A DNA stretch of 64,000 bases, from contig NZ_JAMXSB010000009.1 in assembly GCF_024124665.1 (NCBI RefSeq), positions 62,001 to 126,000 on the forward strand, given 5' to 3'. The notes below the pieces were generated by a model, which saw nothing but the letters and a program-made list of their open reading frames with translations, was not told where the DNA came from and did no database searches. The translations under genes were made by a program, and so were the position numbers. Positions within the stretch are counted from its first letter, which is position 1. The number at the start of each line of letters is the position of its first letter. The stretch comes from Pleionea sp. CnH1-48 (GTDB lineage Bacteria > Pseudomonadota > Gammaproteobacteria > Enterobacterales > Kangiellaceae). Below, piece by piece: positions 17,275 to 26,100 of this stretch.

Positions 17275-19002
17275 TTAATTGAGCTTCGGAGAAATATCAT
17301 TGGAAACTTTATATAAATACTGATTTCCAAACTTCTCCGTATGATAATAAATCCACTTTCTACTTTGACTGAGGAAGAAATTTCCTGCCATGAAGTTTTT
17401 TTGGACGGTTGATACTTTTAGGCTTGATAAATCTAGCGTTTTTAATTCATTGCCACTTAAAAAGTAAAGCTCCCGCCTGTTAATGATTAAGTTACTGATT
17501 TTTGAGTTTAATTCTATCAGATTTTGATGTTTATCGATTGAGTATGTCCATAGGCCGGGCTTTTGCTCTTTGGTATAGTAAAGAGTCTGAGTTCTTGTAT
17601 CATAAGTTAACTCTTCGGGATCGTCGATAGGCAGATGGGTAAACTCCAGTGTATTTATATTAATATTAACCACGCCTTTTTTATTGTTCGCTGTGACGGT
17701 GGCTAATACATTATCTTTATTTTTCCATATAACACGATGGAAGTAAGTGTTATTCTTATCAATATAGCGAGTGAGGTAGTGACTACTGTCAAGATCTATA
17801 ATGACCAGCTTATTAGAGTTAATGCCGAGTAGTCTGGTTGAATCGGCACTGAGACTTATATTTTCAATGAAGGTATCCTTTGCAAAGTTTGAAATCCTTT
17901 TGGCTTTATTATTGCTCTCCTTTAGCCATAATTGGCGACCAGATTCTTTATAAGATACCCAGATGATTTTCTTCTCATCATGGCTAACAATAGGATTTTG
18001 TTCTGATGCTATTGAAGCTTCTACAGACTCTGTGATTTTTCCATCGTAAGAAGTTCGGTAAATATCTTTTTCAGTAAATGATGACATTATTAAGCAAATT
18101 CCCATGCTTGATAAGTTCTCTCCAAATAAAAAGGGATCTCTAAATTTAATTTTTAAAGTAAGTACTTTAGATACTTTATGTGACTCGATATTTAGTGAAG
18201 AAATTGTGCGTTTATTGCTTCTGAAAACCACCTTCTTGCTGTCTTTTGACCAAGATAGTCGAGATAAAGTAAGTGGGTTGTTGTGAAGATGTGTAAAGGT
18301 GTTACTTGTTAAATCATATATCCATATTTCTGTTGTTCTAAAGTATCGACTCCTTAATACGGCCAGTTTCTTTTGGTCAGGGGATAAACTAAAAAAGTAA
18401 TCTCCTTTACCATCATTAGGAGGTGTTAGTAGGCTTTTAATCTCTCCACTTTTTGTATTAAGTCGATAAATACTCAATGGACTCCTGGTTGAGCTGGCTT
18501 TATTAAAAATTACGATATCTTCAGATACTTTTAACGAAGATGCCTCAAAGGCTTTATTGTCATTGCATGGCATTAATTGAGACGACTGAATTACCTGTTC
18601 GTAAGAAGGAGTTAAGTCAGCTATAAAGTAACCGCAGGAGTTCTGGTAATGTTTTATATAGGTAATTTGGCTGCCATCATACGACCACTCAGGCTGAAAG
18701 TAAGAGGCCTCCCCTGATAGTAAACGAAAACTTTTTTTCCTGATGGTATCAAAAGTCCACACTTCCCAATTTTTTGAAGTATTGTTTATATGACTATATA
18801 GAATGTAGCGCCCGTCTGGTGATGTTGAAGGAGCTATTTCCAATCCTTGATGTAGAGTCATCGGTTCTAACTTATAGGCCAATGCACTTTCTGAAGGACT
18901 TGTGGCATAAAGGAAGGTCGAGTAGAACAGGCTCGCGTAAAAGGTGAGCTTGATCAGGTTTATCCGTTGTTTTACAAACTGTAGATTCGGAGACAGTGTC
19001 AT
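17275..19002 (-). CDS. Secreted TolB/PD40-like beta-propeller protein, resembling a CadC sensor domain without its DNA-binding part
   Basis: The 575-residue protein has an N-terminal hydrophobic segment (about 17-34) followed by WD40/PD40-like propeller repeats such as TSPDGRYILYSH...WEVWTFD, PEWSYDGSQITYIK, LSPDQKKLAVLRS...EIWIYD and LSWSKDSKKVVFRS. Two cysteines (NSCGYF and LMPCND) flank one blade. This resembles the periplasmic half of large CadC/ToxR-like regulators of marine gammaproteobacteria. However, no winged-helix domain is present: the ATG follows the cca stop codon with no gap, and cca fills the upstream DNA. It may therefore be a stand-alone periplasmic or membrane-tethered propeller. 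It ends 13 bp from the stop of the hybrid regulator and shares its A/T-rich composition. Confidence 0.65.
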   Translation of the reverse strand: MTLSPNLQFVKQRINLIKLTFYASLFYSTFLYATSPSESALAYKLEPMTLHQGLEIAPSTSPDGRYILYSHINNTSKNWEVWTFDTIRKKSFRLLSGEASYFQPEWSYDGSQITYIKHYQNSCGYFIADLTPSYEQVIQSSQLMPCNDNKAFEASSLKVSEDIVIFNKASSTRSPLSIYRLNTKSGEIKSLLTPPNDGKGDYFFSLSPDQKKLAVLRSRYFRTTEIWIYDLTSNTFTHLHNNPLTLSRLSWSKDSKKVVFRSNKRTISSLNIESHKVSKVLTLKIKFRDPFLFGENLSSMGICLIMSSFTEKDIYRTSYDGKITESVEASIASEQNPIVSHDEKKIIWVSYKESGRQLWLKESNNKAKRISNFAKDTFIENISLSADSTRLLGINSNKLVIIDLDSSHYLTRYIDKNNTYFHRVIWKNKDNVLATVTANNKKGVVNININTLEFTHLPIDDPEELTYDTRTQTLYYTKEQKPGLWTYSIDKHQNLIELNSKISNLIINRRELYFLSGNELKTLDLSSLKVSTVQKNFMAGNFFLSQSRKWIYYHTEKFGNQYLYKVSNDISPKLN

Positions 19003-20244
19003 TTATGATTTCTTGTTGTTAACCGATGTAGATTCTTGAACTTTGGCAATTCTTTCTTTTTTGATTTGCTCGCCAATGGCCTTGCCTTGAAACCCCTTTT
19101 TAATAAAAGCTTGAGCGGAAACTGGAGCGCTCACTTCTAATGCTGATAATAAAAAGTGTCGTTGGGGGTAGTCTTTGTTTTCGAAACCAGTTCGGCCGCG
19201 AAAATCTGCTTCGCAGGCAAGAATAAATTGCTCGAATACATGAGGGTGACGGTAAGCTCCAGTATTCTCCATCAGCGTCACTATGGCGGTGGCGTCCATT
19301 TCGAAAATACGATGCAGGTGCAAATGATATTCCGAAGCGATTTGCGCCAGTTGCTGATATTTCTTAGGAATTCTTAGCCGTTTGCAGGCAGCTTCAATAA
19401 GAGGCACTCCAGATTTTTCATGGCCTCGATGACTGGGCCACTCTTCTTTGGGCGTTAGCCCTTTACCCAAATCATGGCATAGAGCGGCAAAACGTACCTC
19501 GGTTGAATCAGAGAGTTTGGCGGCTTGTTCGAGCACCATCATGGTGTGAATGCCGGTATCAATTTCTGGATGCCACTCTTCTGGATTGGGAATGCCCCAG
19601 AGTTTTTCCAGTTCTGGAAAAAAGCAATTCAAGGCATTGCAGTCGTGAAGCACCTGAAAGTAGATATGAGGCGAGGGCTCCGATAAAGCCCTGACAGTTT
19701 CTTTCCACAGACGTTCACCACTGAGGAGTTCTATTTCTCCTGAGTGAGCAAGTTCTTGCATCAGGGCAAAGGTCTCTGGCGCAATGGTAAATCCCAGTGT
19801 GTGATAGCGGGCGGCAAAACGTGCGACTCTTAGAACCCGCAGAGGATCTTCGACAAAAGCCGGTGACACATGTCTGAGAATTTTGTTTTTGATATCTGAG
19901 ATGCCGTGGTAGGGATCGACAAGCTCACCATCGTGTTTTTGTGCAATAGCGTTAATGGTTAAGTCGCGCCGCATCAAATCTTGCTCGAGAGTCACATCGG
20001 GCGCAAAGTAGCACTCAAAGCCCTGGTAGCCCTGGCCTTGCTTCTTTTCGGTACGTGCCAGAGCATACTCTTCTTTCGTTTCTGGATGTAGAAACACAGG
20101 GAAGTCTTTGCCAACCTGTTGATAACCTTCTGCTAGCAGTTCTGCTGGCGTCGAGCCGACAACGACCCAGTCATTATCTTCACTGGGACGGTCTAGTAAC
20201 TTATCGCGGACAGAGCCGCCAACGAGGAATACTTCTACAGCCAT
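19003..20244 (-). CDS. cca: Multifunctional CCA tRNA nucleotidyltransferase
   Basis: The enzyme adds or repairs the 3' CCA end of tRNAs. The 413-residue protein opens with MAVEVFLVGGSVRDKLLDRPSEDNDWVVVGSTP: the GGSVRD motif and, after it, the nucleotidyltransferase acidic pair. It continues with EYALARTEKK, DLMRRDLTINAIA (the second motif), PLRVLRVARFAARY, and an HD-domain region with AALCHDLGKGLTP and HRGHEKSGVPLIEAACKRLRIP. This gives the multifunctional type with added phosphohydrolase activity, at a length matching E. coli Cca (412). A strongly diverged ERIC-type repeat ends ten bases before its ATG, so its RNA leader must run from or through the repeat. Confidence 0.96.
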   Translation of the reverse strand: MAVEVFLVGGSVRDKLLDRPSEDNDWVVVGSTPAELLAEGYQQVGKDFPVFLHPETKEEYALARTEKKQGQGYQGFECYFAPDVTLEQDLMRRDLTINAIAQKHDGELVDPYHGISDIKNKILRHVSPAFVEDPLRVLRVARFAARYHTLGFTIAPETFALMQELAHSGEIELLSGERLWKETVRALSEPSPHIYFQVLHDCNALNCFFPELEKLWGIPNPEEWHPEIDTGIHTMMVLEQAAKLSDSTEVRFAALCHDLGKGLTPKEEWPSHRGHEKSGVPLIEAACKRLRIPKKYQQLAQIASEYHLHLHRIFEMDATAIVTLMENTGAYRHPHVFEQFILACEADFRGRTGFENKDYPQRHFLLSALEVSAPVSAQAFIKKGFQGKAIGEQIKKERIAKVQESTSVNNKKS

Positions 20245-20254
20245 GAAATCTCTC

Positions 20255-20372
20255 TATACCCGTTGTCTCTCGAACTACACGGTTGGTGACCACGTTAGCT
20301 CTCAGTTCGTTGGGTGAGAGCTAGCTCCTGGGATTATTTGCCGCCTGCGCACCATTTAAAATACTTAAGGTA
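20255..20372 (-). repeat. ERIC-type intergenic repeat, copy C (diverged)
   Basis: The 118-bp element starts TATACCCGTTGTCTCTCGAA and ends AAAATACTTAAGGTA, in the same orientation as copy B. It keeps the ERIC block GCTCCTGGGATTATTTGCCGCCT, while the middle has been altered and now carries its own inverted repeat TTAGCTCTCA...GTGAGAGCTA. It lies ten bases upstream of the cca ATG, in the cca leader. Confidence 0.7.
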
Positions 20373-20758
20373 GCTATTCTGAGCGTGCAGCCATAGGGCG
20401 GTTATCTTCTACTTTAGCTATTATAGTGAAGTCTGAGAGGGCATAAAATAGAATCCGGTTATTAAGAGAGAGCTAACCCCGTCATCTTTCTAGTATTTTG
20501 GGTAAATTAAGAGGTTGGATGATAAGAGATGGCATTGAGCGGGAGAATGCGACATAAACTAGAACTGTTGTATTTGGTCACAGGTTATCCACAGGTTTGT
20601 TAATTTTGACATTCAGTGCTGTGGTTGGCGTTTTCTCTAACCGAAAGTGGTATGCTTGCACGTTAACTATTTGATGAATGGAATCATTCATTGTTTGGCT
20701 GGTCAATGCAGGGGCAAGCCTTTTATAATTTAAGTAAGTTTTTAGTTGGATTTTGAGC
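20373..20758. other. Intergenic region between cca and gspA with one DnaA-box sequence
   Basis: No gene is visible in this 386-bp stretch. A perfect DnaA-box sequence TTATCCACA lies at 20585-20593, alone and without neighbouring boxes or an AT-rich unwinding region. A short inverted repeat TGAATG-GAAT-CATTCA lies near 20673-20688. The gspA promoter should be here, but I cannot assign it. Confidence 0.35.
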
Positions 20759-22378
20759 ATGTACGAGAGTTTTTTTGGGTTAAAAGAGTTGCCTTTTTCG
20801 ATTGCACCGGACCCGCGTTATCTCTTTATGAGTCAACGGCACAAAGAAGCATTAGCTCATTTGGCTTATGGTATTCGTCAGGGAGCGGGATTTGTTCTGC
20901 TGACGGGGGAGGTAGGTACTGGTAAAACGACCATCTGCCGCCAAATCTTACGTAAGCTGCCCGATAATACTCAGCTGGCTTTCATTCTTAATCCTATGTT
21001 GAACGCCAATGAGTTGTTGGCCACTTTATGTGATGAGCTGGGGATTGAGTATGATGAAAAAAATTATTCTCTCAAACAGTTAACAGATAACCTCACGAAT
21101 TATTTGCTGGATTGCCATCGACAGAACTTTAACGTGGTGTTGATGATTGACGAAGCACAAAATCTGGCTCCTGAAGTGCTTGAGCAAATTCGCTTACTCA
21201 CTAACTTAGAAACCGATCAAAAGAAGTTGCTGCAAATTATTCTGGTGGGACAGCCAGAGTTGCAGGAGTTATTGGCACGTAAGGAGTTGCGTCAGTTAGC
21301 ACAGCGAATTACCGCTCGTTATCATTTACGACCATTAAACTTGCAAGAAACTGCGGTCTATATTCAGCACCGTTTGCGCATTGCAGGTTCTCACTCCAAG
21401 TTATTTTCAAAACAATCTGTTAGAAAAGTTTTTCAGCTGACGGAAGGTGTTCCGCGTTTAATCAACACACTCTGTGATCGTGCCATGATGGCTGCCTATA
21501 GTGCTGAAAAAAGAGTGGTGAGTGAAGCTTGCGTGAAGGCTGCAGGCGCCGAAGTATTGCATTTGCAAAACATGGCTACGGAGCCGAAGAAAAAAGTCTC
21601 ATTACCTTGGAAAATGCCCGTTGCTGTTGTGGTGACTTTGATTGTCGGCGTATTTCTAGGGCGTTGGTTTGCGGGTGGCGATTCGCAAGAAGCGGTCAAT
21701 GTTGATAACCACGCTGACACTGTAAAAACAGAAGCGGCGACAACACCAGGGTGGGAGTCGCGCAAAGATATTTTTGACCTCATTATGCGTGGCAGCGATG
21801 TTAGTCGTTCAGAAGATGTGGCGCGGAGCTATTTAGCGTCACGTTGGTCAGTAGATTACGATGAATCTCGTGATGGGGACTTTTGCCGATATGTTGCGGA
21901 CTATCGTTTGTTATGCGAAAGCGGGATCTCTGACTGGCAGGCTATCACTAGCTACAATCGTCCAGCGGTTCTAAAGCTGGAAGATGGTCAAGGCCGAGTA
22001 AGTTGGGTTACTTTGCAGGGTGTTGTTGAAGATAAAGTCGATATCGAAACCTCAACCGGCCAGCGTCGTGTTAAGCTGGATTGGTTATTGGCGGTGTGGA
22101 CTCGCCAGTTTGTTATTTTATGGCAAGCGCCTCCTGATTATTTGCGTCCCATAAGAAAAGGTGATCGAGGCGAAAATGTTAATTGGCTAGCTAAGCGAAT
22201 TGCCTTTGTTTATGAAGATAAGTCGATCAACGATATCGATTTGTTTGATGAGTATTTGCAAGATCTCTTGATGGATTTTCAGAAACGACATGGTCTGAAA
22301 GCTGACGGAATTGCGGGTATGAATACATTAATCCAGCTGAATACCTCAACGATTGACGGTATTCCCCGTCTTATTTAG
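20759..22378 (+). CDS. gspA: GspA/ExeA-type AAA ATPase with peptidoglycan-binding domain
   Basis: GspA works with GspB to place the type II secretion secretin in the outer membrane by acting on peptidoglycan. The 539-residue protein has an N-terminal AAA ATPase domain, MYESFFGLKELPFSIAPDPRYLFMS then Walker A GEVGTGKTT (50-58) and Walker B VVLMIDEAQNL, as in ExeA. A single membrane helix follows at about 283-300 (MPVAVVVTLIVGVFLGRWF). A periplasmic cysteine-protease-like region and a C-terminal peptidoglycan-binding domain complete it (IRKGDRGENVNWLAKRIAFVYEDK, DFQKRHGLKADGIAGMNTL). ATG at 20759 is preferred over a TTG two codons earlier. gspB follows after eight bases. Confidence 0.9.
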   Translation: MYESFFGLKELPFSIAPDPRYLFMSQRHKEALAHLAYGIRQGAGFVLLTGEVGTGKTTICRQILRKLPDNTQLAFILNPMLNANELLATLCDELGIEYDEKNYSLKQLTDNLTNYLLDCHRQNFNVVLMIDEAQNLAPEVLEQIRLLTNLETDQKKLLQIILVGQPELQELLARKELRQLAQRITARYHLRPLNLQETAVYIQHRLRIAGSHSKLFSKQSVRKVFQLTEGVPRLINTLCDRAMMAAYSAEKRVVSEACVKAAGAEVLHLQNMATEPKKKVSLPWKMPVAVVVTLIVGVFLGRWFAGGDSQEAVNVDNHADTVKTEAATTPGWESRKDIFDLIMRGSDVSRSEDVARSYLASRWSVDYDESRDGDFCRYVADYRLLCESGISDWQAITSYNRPAVLKLEDGQGRVSWVTLQGVVEDKVDIETSTGQRRVKLDWLLAVWTRQFVILWQAPPDYLRPIRKGDRGENVNWLAKRIAFVYEDKSINDIDLFDEYLQDLLMDFQKRHGLKADGIAGMNTLIQLNTSTIDGIPRLI

Positions 22379-22386
22379 GTTACCGT

Positions 22387-23142
22387 ATGTCGATTATTTT
22401 AAATGCATTAAATAAAGATAATCATGAGGCTCAAGATTCTGAGTTTGGCCATGACATTGCGAGCGAAATCGATGAGTCGGTGATTACTAAAGATGAATCT
22501 TTTTCATCCAATGATAAGACGCTTTATTTTTTGTTAACGGTTATTGCGCTCCTGTTATTGGTTATCGTCGTTTTTATGGCTATCGATAAGTTTAGTCAGC
22601 CAGCAACCGTTGTTGAACCCGTTCGTTCTGAGCCCGTTAGTCAGACTCCACAAACGAACGAACAAGCTCGTACTGTTACTCCACCGACGCTAGAAAGCCG
22701 AAGTGAAGAATCTCAGAGTTCGTCATCATCTCCTTATTTTGAATCTTATGCCGCCGAAAAAAGTGTGGTAAAACCTCAGCAGAATGTTAAACGTGCCGTG
22801 GTGCCTCGTAAAACCGTTAGCTCTCAGGTGGTAAAAGATCCTGCGCCCACTCCTGTGTCGGAGCCTGTTGAGTTAGAAGCGCCTGCACAACCAGAAATAG
22901 CGGGTGACATTATTAGCTTCGATGATTTATCTGCGCAGCAAAAACTCTCAATGGCGTCGGTGCGTATCGATGCTCATGTTTATTCTGAAAATCCAGGTAA
23001 GAGCTTTATTTTCTATGCCGGCAAGCTAAAGCAAAATGGCGATCTGTTAGCAGATGGCTGGGTTCTAAGCGCTATCGAAGAAGATGCCATCATTGTTAGC
23101 AACGGTATCCTTATTGTGCGTAAGAAAGTTAACCAGAATTAA
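22387..23142 (+). CDS. gspB: GspB-type secretion accessory protein
   Basis: The 251-residue inner-membrane protein has a short cytoplasmic N-terminus beginning MSIILNALNKD and a membrane helix at about 48-66. A long Pro/Ser/Glu-rich periplasmic linker follows, then a compact C-terminal domain (ISFDDLSAQQKLSMASVRIDAHVYSENPGKSFIFYAGKLKQNGD...GWVLSAI...IIVSNGILIVRKK). That domain matches the T2SSB/GspB C-terminal family. MS-I-I-LNAL is also the usual GspB start. With GspA it should form the complex that helps secretin multimers cross the peptidoglycan layer. The type II secretion operon itself is not in this window. Confidence 0.9.
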   Translation: MSIILNALNKDNHEAQDSEFGHDIASEIDESVITKDESFSSNDKTLYFLLTVIALLLLVIVVFMAIDKFSQPATVVEPVRSEPVSQTPQTNEQARTVTPPTLESRSEESQSSSSSPYFESYAAEKSVVKPQQNVKRAVVPRKTVSSQVVKDPAPTPVSEPVELEAPAQPEIAGDIISFDDLSAQQKLSMASVRIDAHVYSENPGKSFIFYAGKLKQNGDLLADGWVLSAIEEDAIIVSNGILIVRKKVNQN

Positions 23143-23163
23143 TAATAAAAAAGAGGATAGATA

Positions 23164-23694
23164 ATGGGCGTTTTAAAAAGATTGGTTATTGCCTTTGTAG
23201 TGCTCATCGCTTTGATCTGTGTTGGCGGATTGTTTATTTCGCCACAATATGAAGTAAAGCGACAGATTGAAGTGAGATCATCGGCAGATTATGTTTATCA
23301 ACATGTTGCGGATTTAAAAGCTTGGCAAAAATGGGGTGTATGGTTTAAGCGCGATCCTGACATGAAAGTTGAATATTCCGGAGCTAGTCAGGGTGTAACG
23401 GCAAAATCTAGCTGGAAAAGCGAAACACAAGGTTCTGGTGAGATGACTATCACCCATGCTGAGCCTGCAAAAATGATTCAGTACAATCTGTATTTTCCAG
23501 ATATGGATATGACATCTATTGGCAAGATGACGTTTACTCAATTAGATAATGGCAATACCTTGATTGAGTGGAGTGACAGTGGTGATATGGGATATAACAT
23601 TGTGAACCGCTACTTCACTCTGTTTTTGGATGATATGTTAGGGCCGGATTTTGAAGAGGGTCTTAAAAATCTTAAGGCGTTAACTGAAAAATAA
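23164..23694 (+). CDS. SRPBCC family membrane-anchored protein
   Basis: The 176-residue protein has an N-terminal membrane helix (VIAFVVLIALICVGGLFI) and then a START/Bet v1-like (SRPBCC) fold. The fold's marks are YEVKRQIEVRSSADYVYQHVADLKAWQKWGVWFKRDPDMKVEYSG, a GEMTITHAEPAKMIQYNLYF strand set and a TLIEWSDSGDMG stretch, ending in a C-terminal helix (GPDFEEGLKNLKALTEK). Such proteins bind hydrophobic ligands in a deep cavity; the ligand is unknown here. It follows gspB by 21 bp with an AAGAGGATAG ribosome site and may be co-transcribed. Confidence 0.75.
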   Translation: MGVLKRLVIAFVVLIALICVGGLFISPQYEVKRQIEVRSSADYVYQHVADLKAWQKWGVWFKRDPDMKVEYSGASQGVTAKSSWKSETQGSGEMTITHAEPAKMIQYNLYFPDMDMTSIGKMTFTQLDNGNTLIEWSDSGDMGYNIVNRYFTLFLDDMLGPDFEEGLKNLKALTEK

Positions 23695-23740
23695 TATTAA
23701 GGCTTAGTGGCCTGAAGTTGCTGTTCTATGGCAAATGCCA

Positions 23741-25987
23741 CTAAGCTTGCTTTTGCGCAAAGTGTTCTAAATCTTCTGGGACTAAAGGCTTACTGTAATA
23801 ATATCCTTGAATTTCATCACAGCCATAGCTTCTAAGTAATTCGAGTTGTGACTGAGATTCTACCCCTTCTGCTATCACCACCAAGTCCAGGTGTTTCGCT
23901 AAATCAATAATGGTTCTAATGATTGCTTTATCGGCTTTGTGGGTCGTTATATTGTCGATAAAGGATTTATCTATTTTTAGTTTATCGATAGCAAAGGATT
24001 TTAAGTAGCCTAACGATGAATAGCCTGTTCCGAAATCATCGATGGAAAGTTTTACGCCTATCCTATGAAGTTCTTCTAAGATAGTGACTGAGCGCTCAAT
24101 ATCATTCATCAAGACGCCTTCTGTGATTTCCAGCTCGAGGTGTTTTGGAGGTAATCCTGTTCGAGCCAGGATATCTTCTACCGATTGCAAAAAATTGCGA
24201 TGGAGAAACTGCAAAGGCGATATATTCACGGCGCAAATGATTTCTTTTTCTCCTGATTCAATCCATTTACGAGTTTGGTAGCAGGCTGTCTCTAAAATCC
24301 AGGCTCCTAGCTCCACAATCAATCCGCTGTTTTCTGCAACAGGAATAAATTCTACGGGAGAAATAAAGCCCTGCTTATTGTGCTGCCAGCGTACCAGCGC
24401 TTCTACTCCGCGCATGGTTCCTTGTTGTGCACACATTTTGGGTTGATATACCAAAAAGAATTCTTCTGCATGTAAACCAAAACGTAAGTCCACTTCCATG
24501 GTGAGCCATTTTTGCTCATTGACCATCATATTGGGGTTGTAGGTGAGAAACTGATTGCCTCCATTGCCTTGTGCCATAGAGTAGGCGGCATCAGCATTGC
24601 GCAAGAGGCGATTGTAGTCGGAAGTATCCTCGGCACCATAGGCGGCTCCAATACTCAGGTTTAAATAAAAGTGTCCATGACTGATGGCAATAAAGTTATT
24701 CATTTCGCTTTGAAGCAACTGAACAAATTGATGAGTGATGCGCGTGGTGTTTTCAGCTTCTGTAGGTTCGAGTAGAGCAACAAACTTAGCTTCAGTAAAT
24801 CGATAGAGTGTTATGGATACTGGATGTTCATGAAGGCTCTCGATGACCGTTTGCATTTTTTTTATAATCGCAATGATAATTTGGTCTCCCACTTTAAATC
24901 CGTGAGAAGCCGTTACTTGATTAAAGCGATCAATACCAATCAATAATATGGCTATATTTTTTTGATCAGAAAGAGTCAACTTTCGTTGTGAGTCTGTTTC
25001 TAGTTTTTTTCGATTAGGCAATCCCGTTAATGGGTCATGGTAAGCCAGGTACTCTAACTCTTGCTCTGTGCGTTTTCGTTGTGTGATGTCTTCAAGGTAG
25101 ATAGTAAAGGTTTCGACATCTTCTTGCTTATACAGTATGCAAAGAAAACAGTAGCCTTCTATTTCATGCAGCCAGGTAAGGCGTGTTATGGAATCTTGTT
25201 TTGAACGAGTGATGTGTTCGTCAATGTCTGTGGGTAACAGAGAGGCTTCTGAGAGTCTTTGTTGATAGTGAGTCCAAGATGGATTTTTGTAATGTAAGTG
25301 TCCATTCCAATCCATACTGGCTACCGGATTGGGGTTGCGTTCGACAAAGAGGGCCAGGCGTTTTTTTTCTCTCGCCTCGAGCAGGTATTGCCTTATTTGC
25401 ATTCCTGTCGCAATCGAAATCAGGATGGTTACGAATGTAAAGATAAACACCAGCGAAGACATCTTGGCAAGTGTGTTGGTGCTTTTGTGCTTGTCGAGCT
25501 CAACATGGTTTTTAATATCGGCAACCAGATTGTCGAGCAGTGGCATGGTTCTTTCACCCAGATGAGTGACGGCTTTCAGTTGATCTCTAGCCTCATCCCA
25601 GTCTACTTTAGCTGGCATTAGTGTTTGGTCAATCTGATTGGATAGTTGCTTTAACAGAATAAAGTTTTCTTTGACTTTGTTAAGTGTTGTTTGGTCGTTC
25701 AGTCCTGCTAGAGAGTTTAAATTCGTTTCAATAGTCCCTGATATTTGGTGGTAGTTGGAGAGATAAGTCTCTCTTTCTGTTGTGGCGTAGTACTCGTACA
25801 AGACTCGTTCGAGTTCAACAAACTTTTGTCGGATGAGCGAAATTTTTTGCAGCTGGGGGATGCTGTAGATAACCAGGTTATTATTGGCTTTTTCGATTTG
25901 TTGCCCCGAGTGATAAATGAAATAGGAGAGCGTCGCACCTGATAGCGCGATAAGAATATAGATTACGACGACTTTATATCGAGGCAT
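23741..25987 (-). CDS. Membrane c-di-GMP phosphodiesterase with degenerate GGDEF and intact EAL domain
   Basis: The 748-residue protein has a membrane helix (about 6-26), a periplasmic helical sensor region, a second helix (about 172-196) and a PAS-like segment (about 207-300). A GGDEF domain follows, starting YHDPLTGLPNRKKLE, then an EAL domain (about 490-745). The GGDEF signature is RFTEAKF instead of RxGGDEF, so cyclase activity is unlikely and the domain may only bind GTP. The EAL domain keeps the catalytic residues: GVEALVRW, AVNISPLQF, ELEITEG, SIDDFGTGYSSLGYL, LKIDKSFI, IAEGVES and QGYYYSKP. Net function should be breakdown of cyclic di-GMP in response to a periplasmic cue. It stands alone on the minus strand. 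Confidence 0.88.
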   Translation of the reverse strand: MPRYKVVVIYILIALSGATLSYFIYHSGQQIEKANNNLVIYSIPQLQKISLIRQKFVELERVLYEYYATTERETYLSNYHQISGTIETNLNSLAGLNDQTTLNKVKENFILLKQLSNQIDQTLMPAKVDWDEARDQLKAVTHLGERTMPLLDNLVADIKNHVELDKHKSTNTLAKMSSLVFIFTFVTILISIATGMQIRQYLLEAREKKRLALFVERNPNPVASMDWNGHLHYKNPSWTHYQQRLSEASLLPTDIDEHITRSKQDSITRLTWLHEIEGYCFLCILYKQEDVETFTIYLEDITQRKRTEQELEYLAYHDPLTGLPNRKKLETDSQRKLTLSDQKNIAILLIGIDRFNQVTASHGFKVGDQIIIAIIKKMQTVIESLHEHPVSITLYRFTEAKFVALLEPTEAENTTRITHQFVQLLQSEMNNFIAISHGHFYLNLSIGAAYGAEDTSDYNRLLRNADAAYSMAQGNGGNQFLTYNPNMMVNEQKWLTMEVDLRFGLHAEEFFLVYQPKMCAQQGTMRGVEALVRWQHNKQGFISPVEFIPVAENSGLIVELGAWILETACYQTRKWIESGEKEIICAVNISPLQFLHRNFLQSVEDILARTGLPPKHLELEITEGVLMNDIERSVTILEELHRIGVKLSIDDFGTGYSSLGYLKSFAIDKLKIDKSFIDNITTHKADKAIIRTIIDLAKHLDLVVIAEGVESQSQLELLRSYGCDEIQGYYYSKPLVPEDLEHFAQKQA

Positions 25988-26100
25988 CAGTTTATCGTTG
26001 GCAAAGTTAAAGGTAACTAAAGTATAGTGTTTTTCTACTAAACTGACGGTGACAGGGATACTTTGTTACTTTTTATTTGCGATAAATTGTAGATGCCTCT

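Noticed and set aside
20585-20593. DnaA box TTATCCACA, possible replication origin
   Set aside because: Only single isolated boxes occur here and at 35439-35447. There is no box cluster, AT-rich unwinding region or dnaA/dnaN/gidA context.
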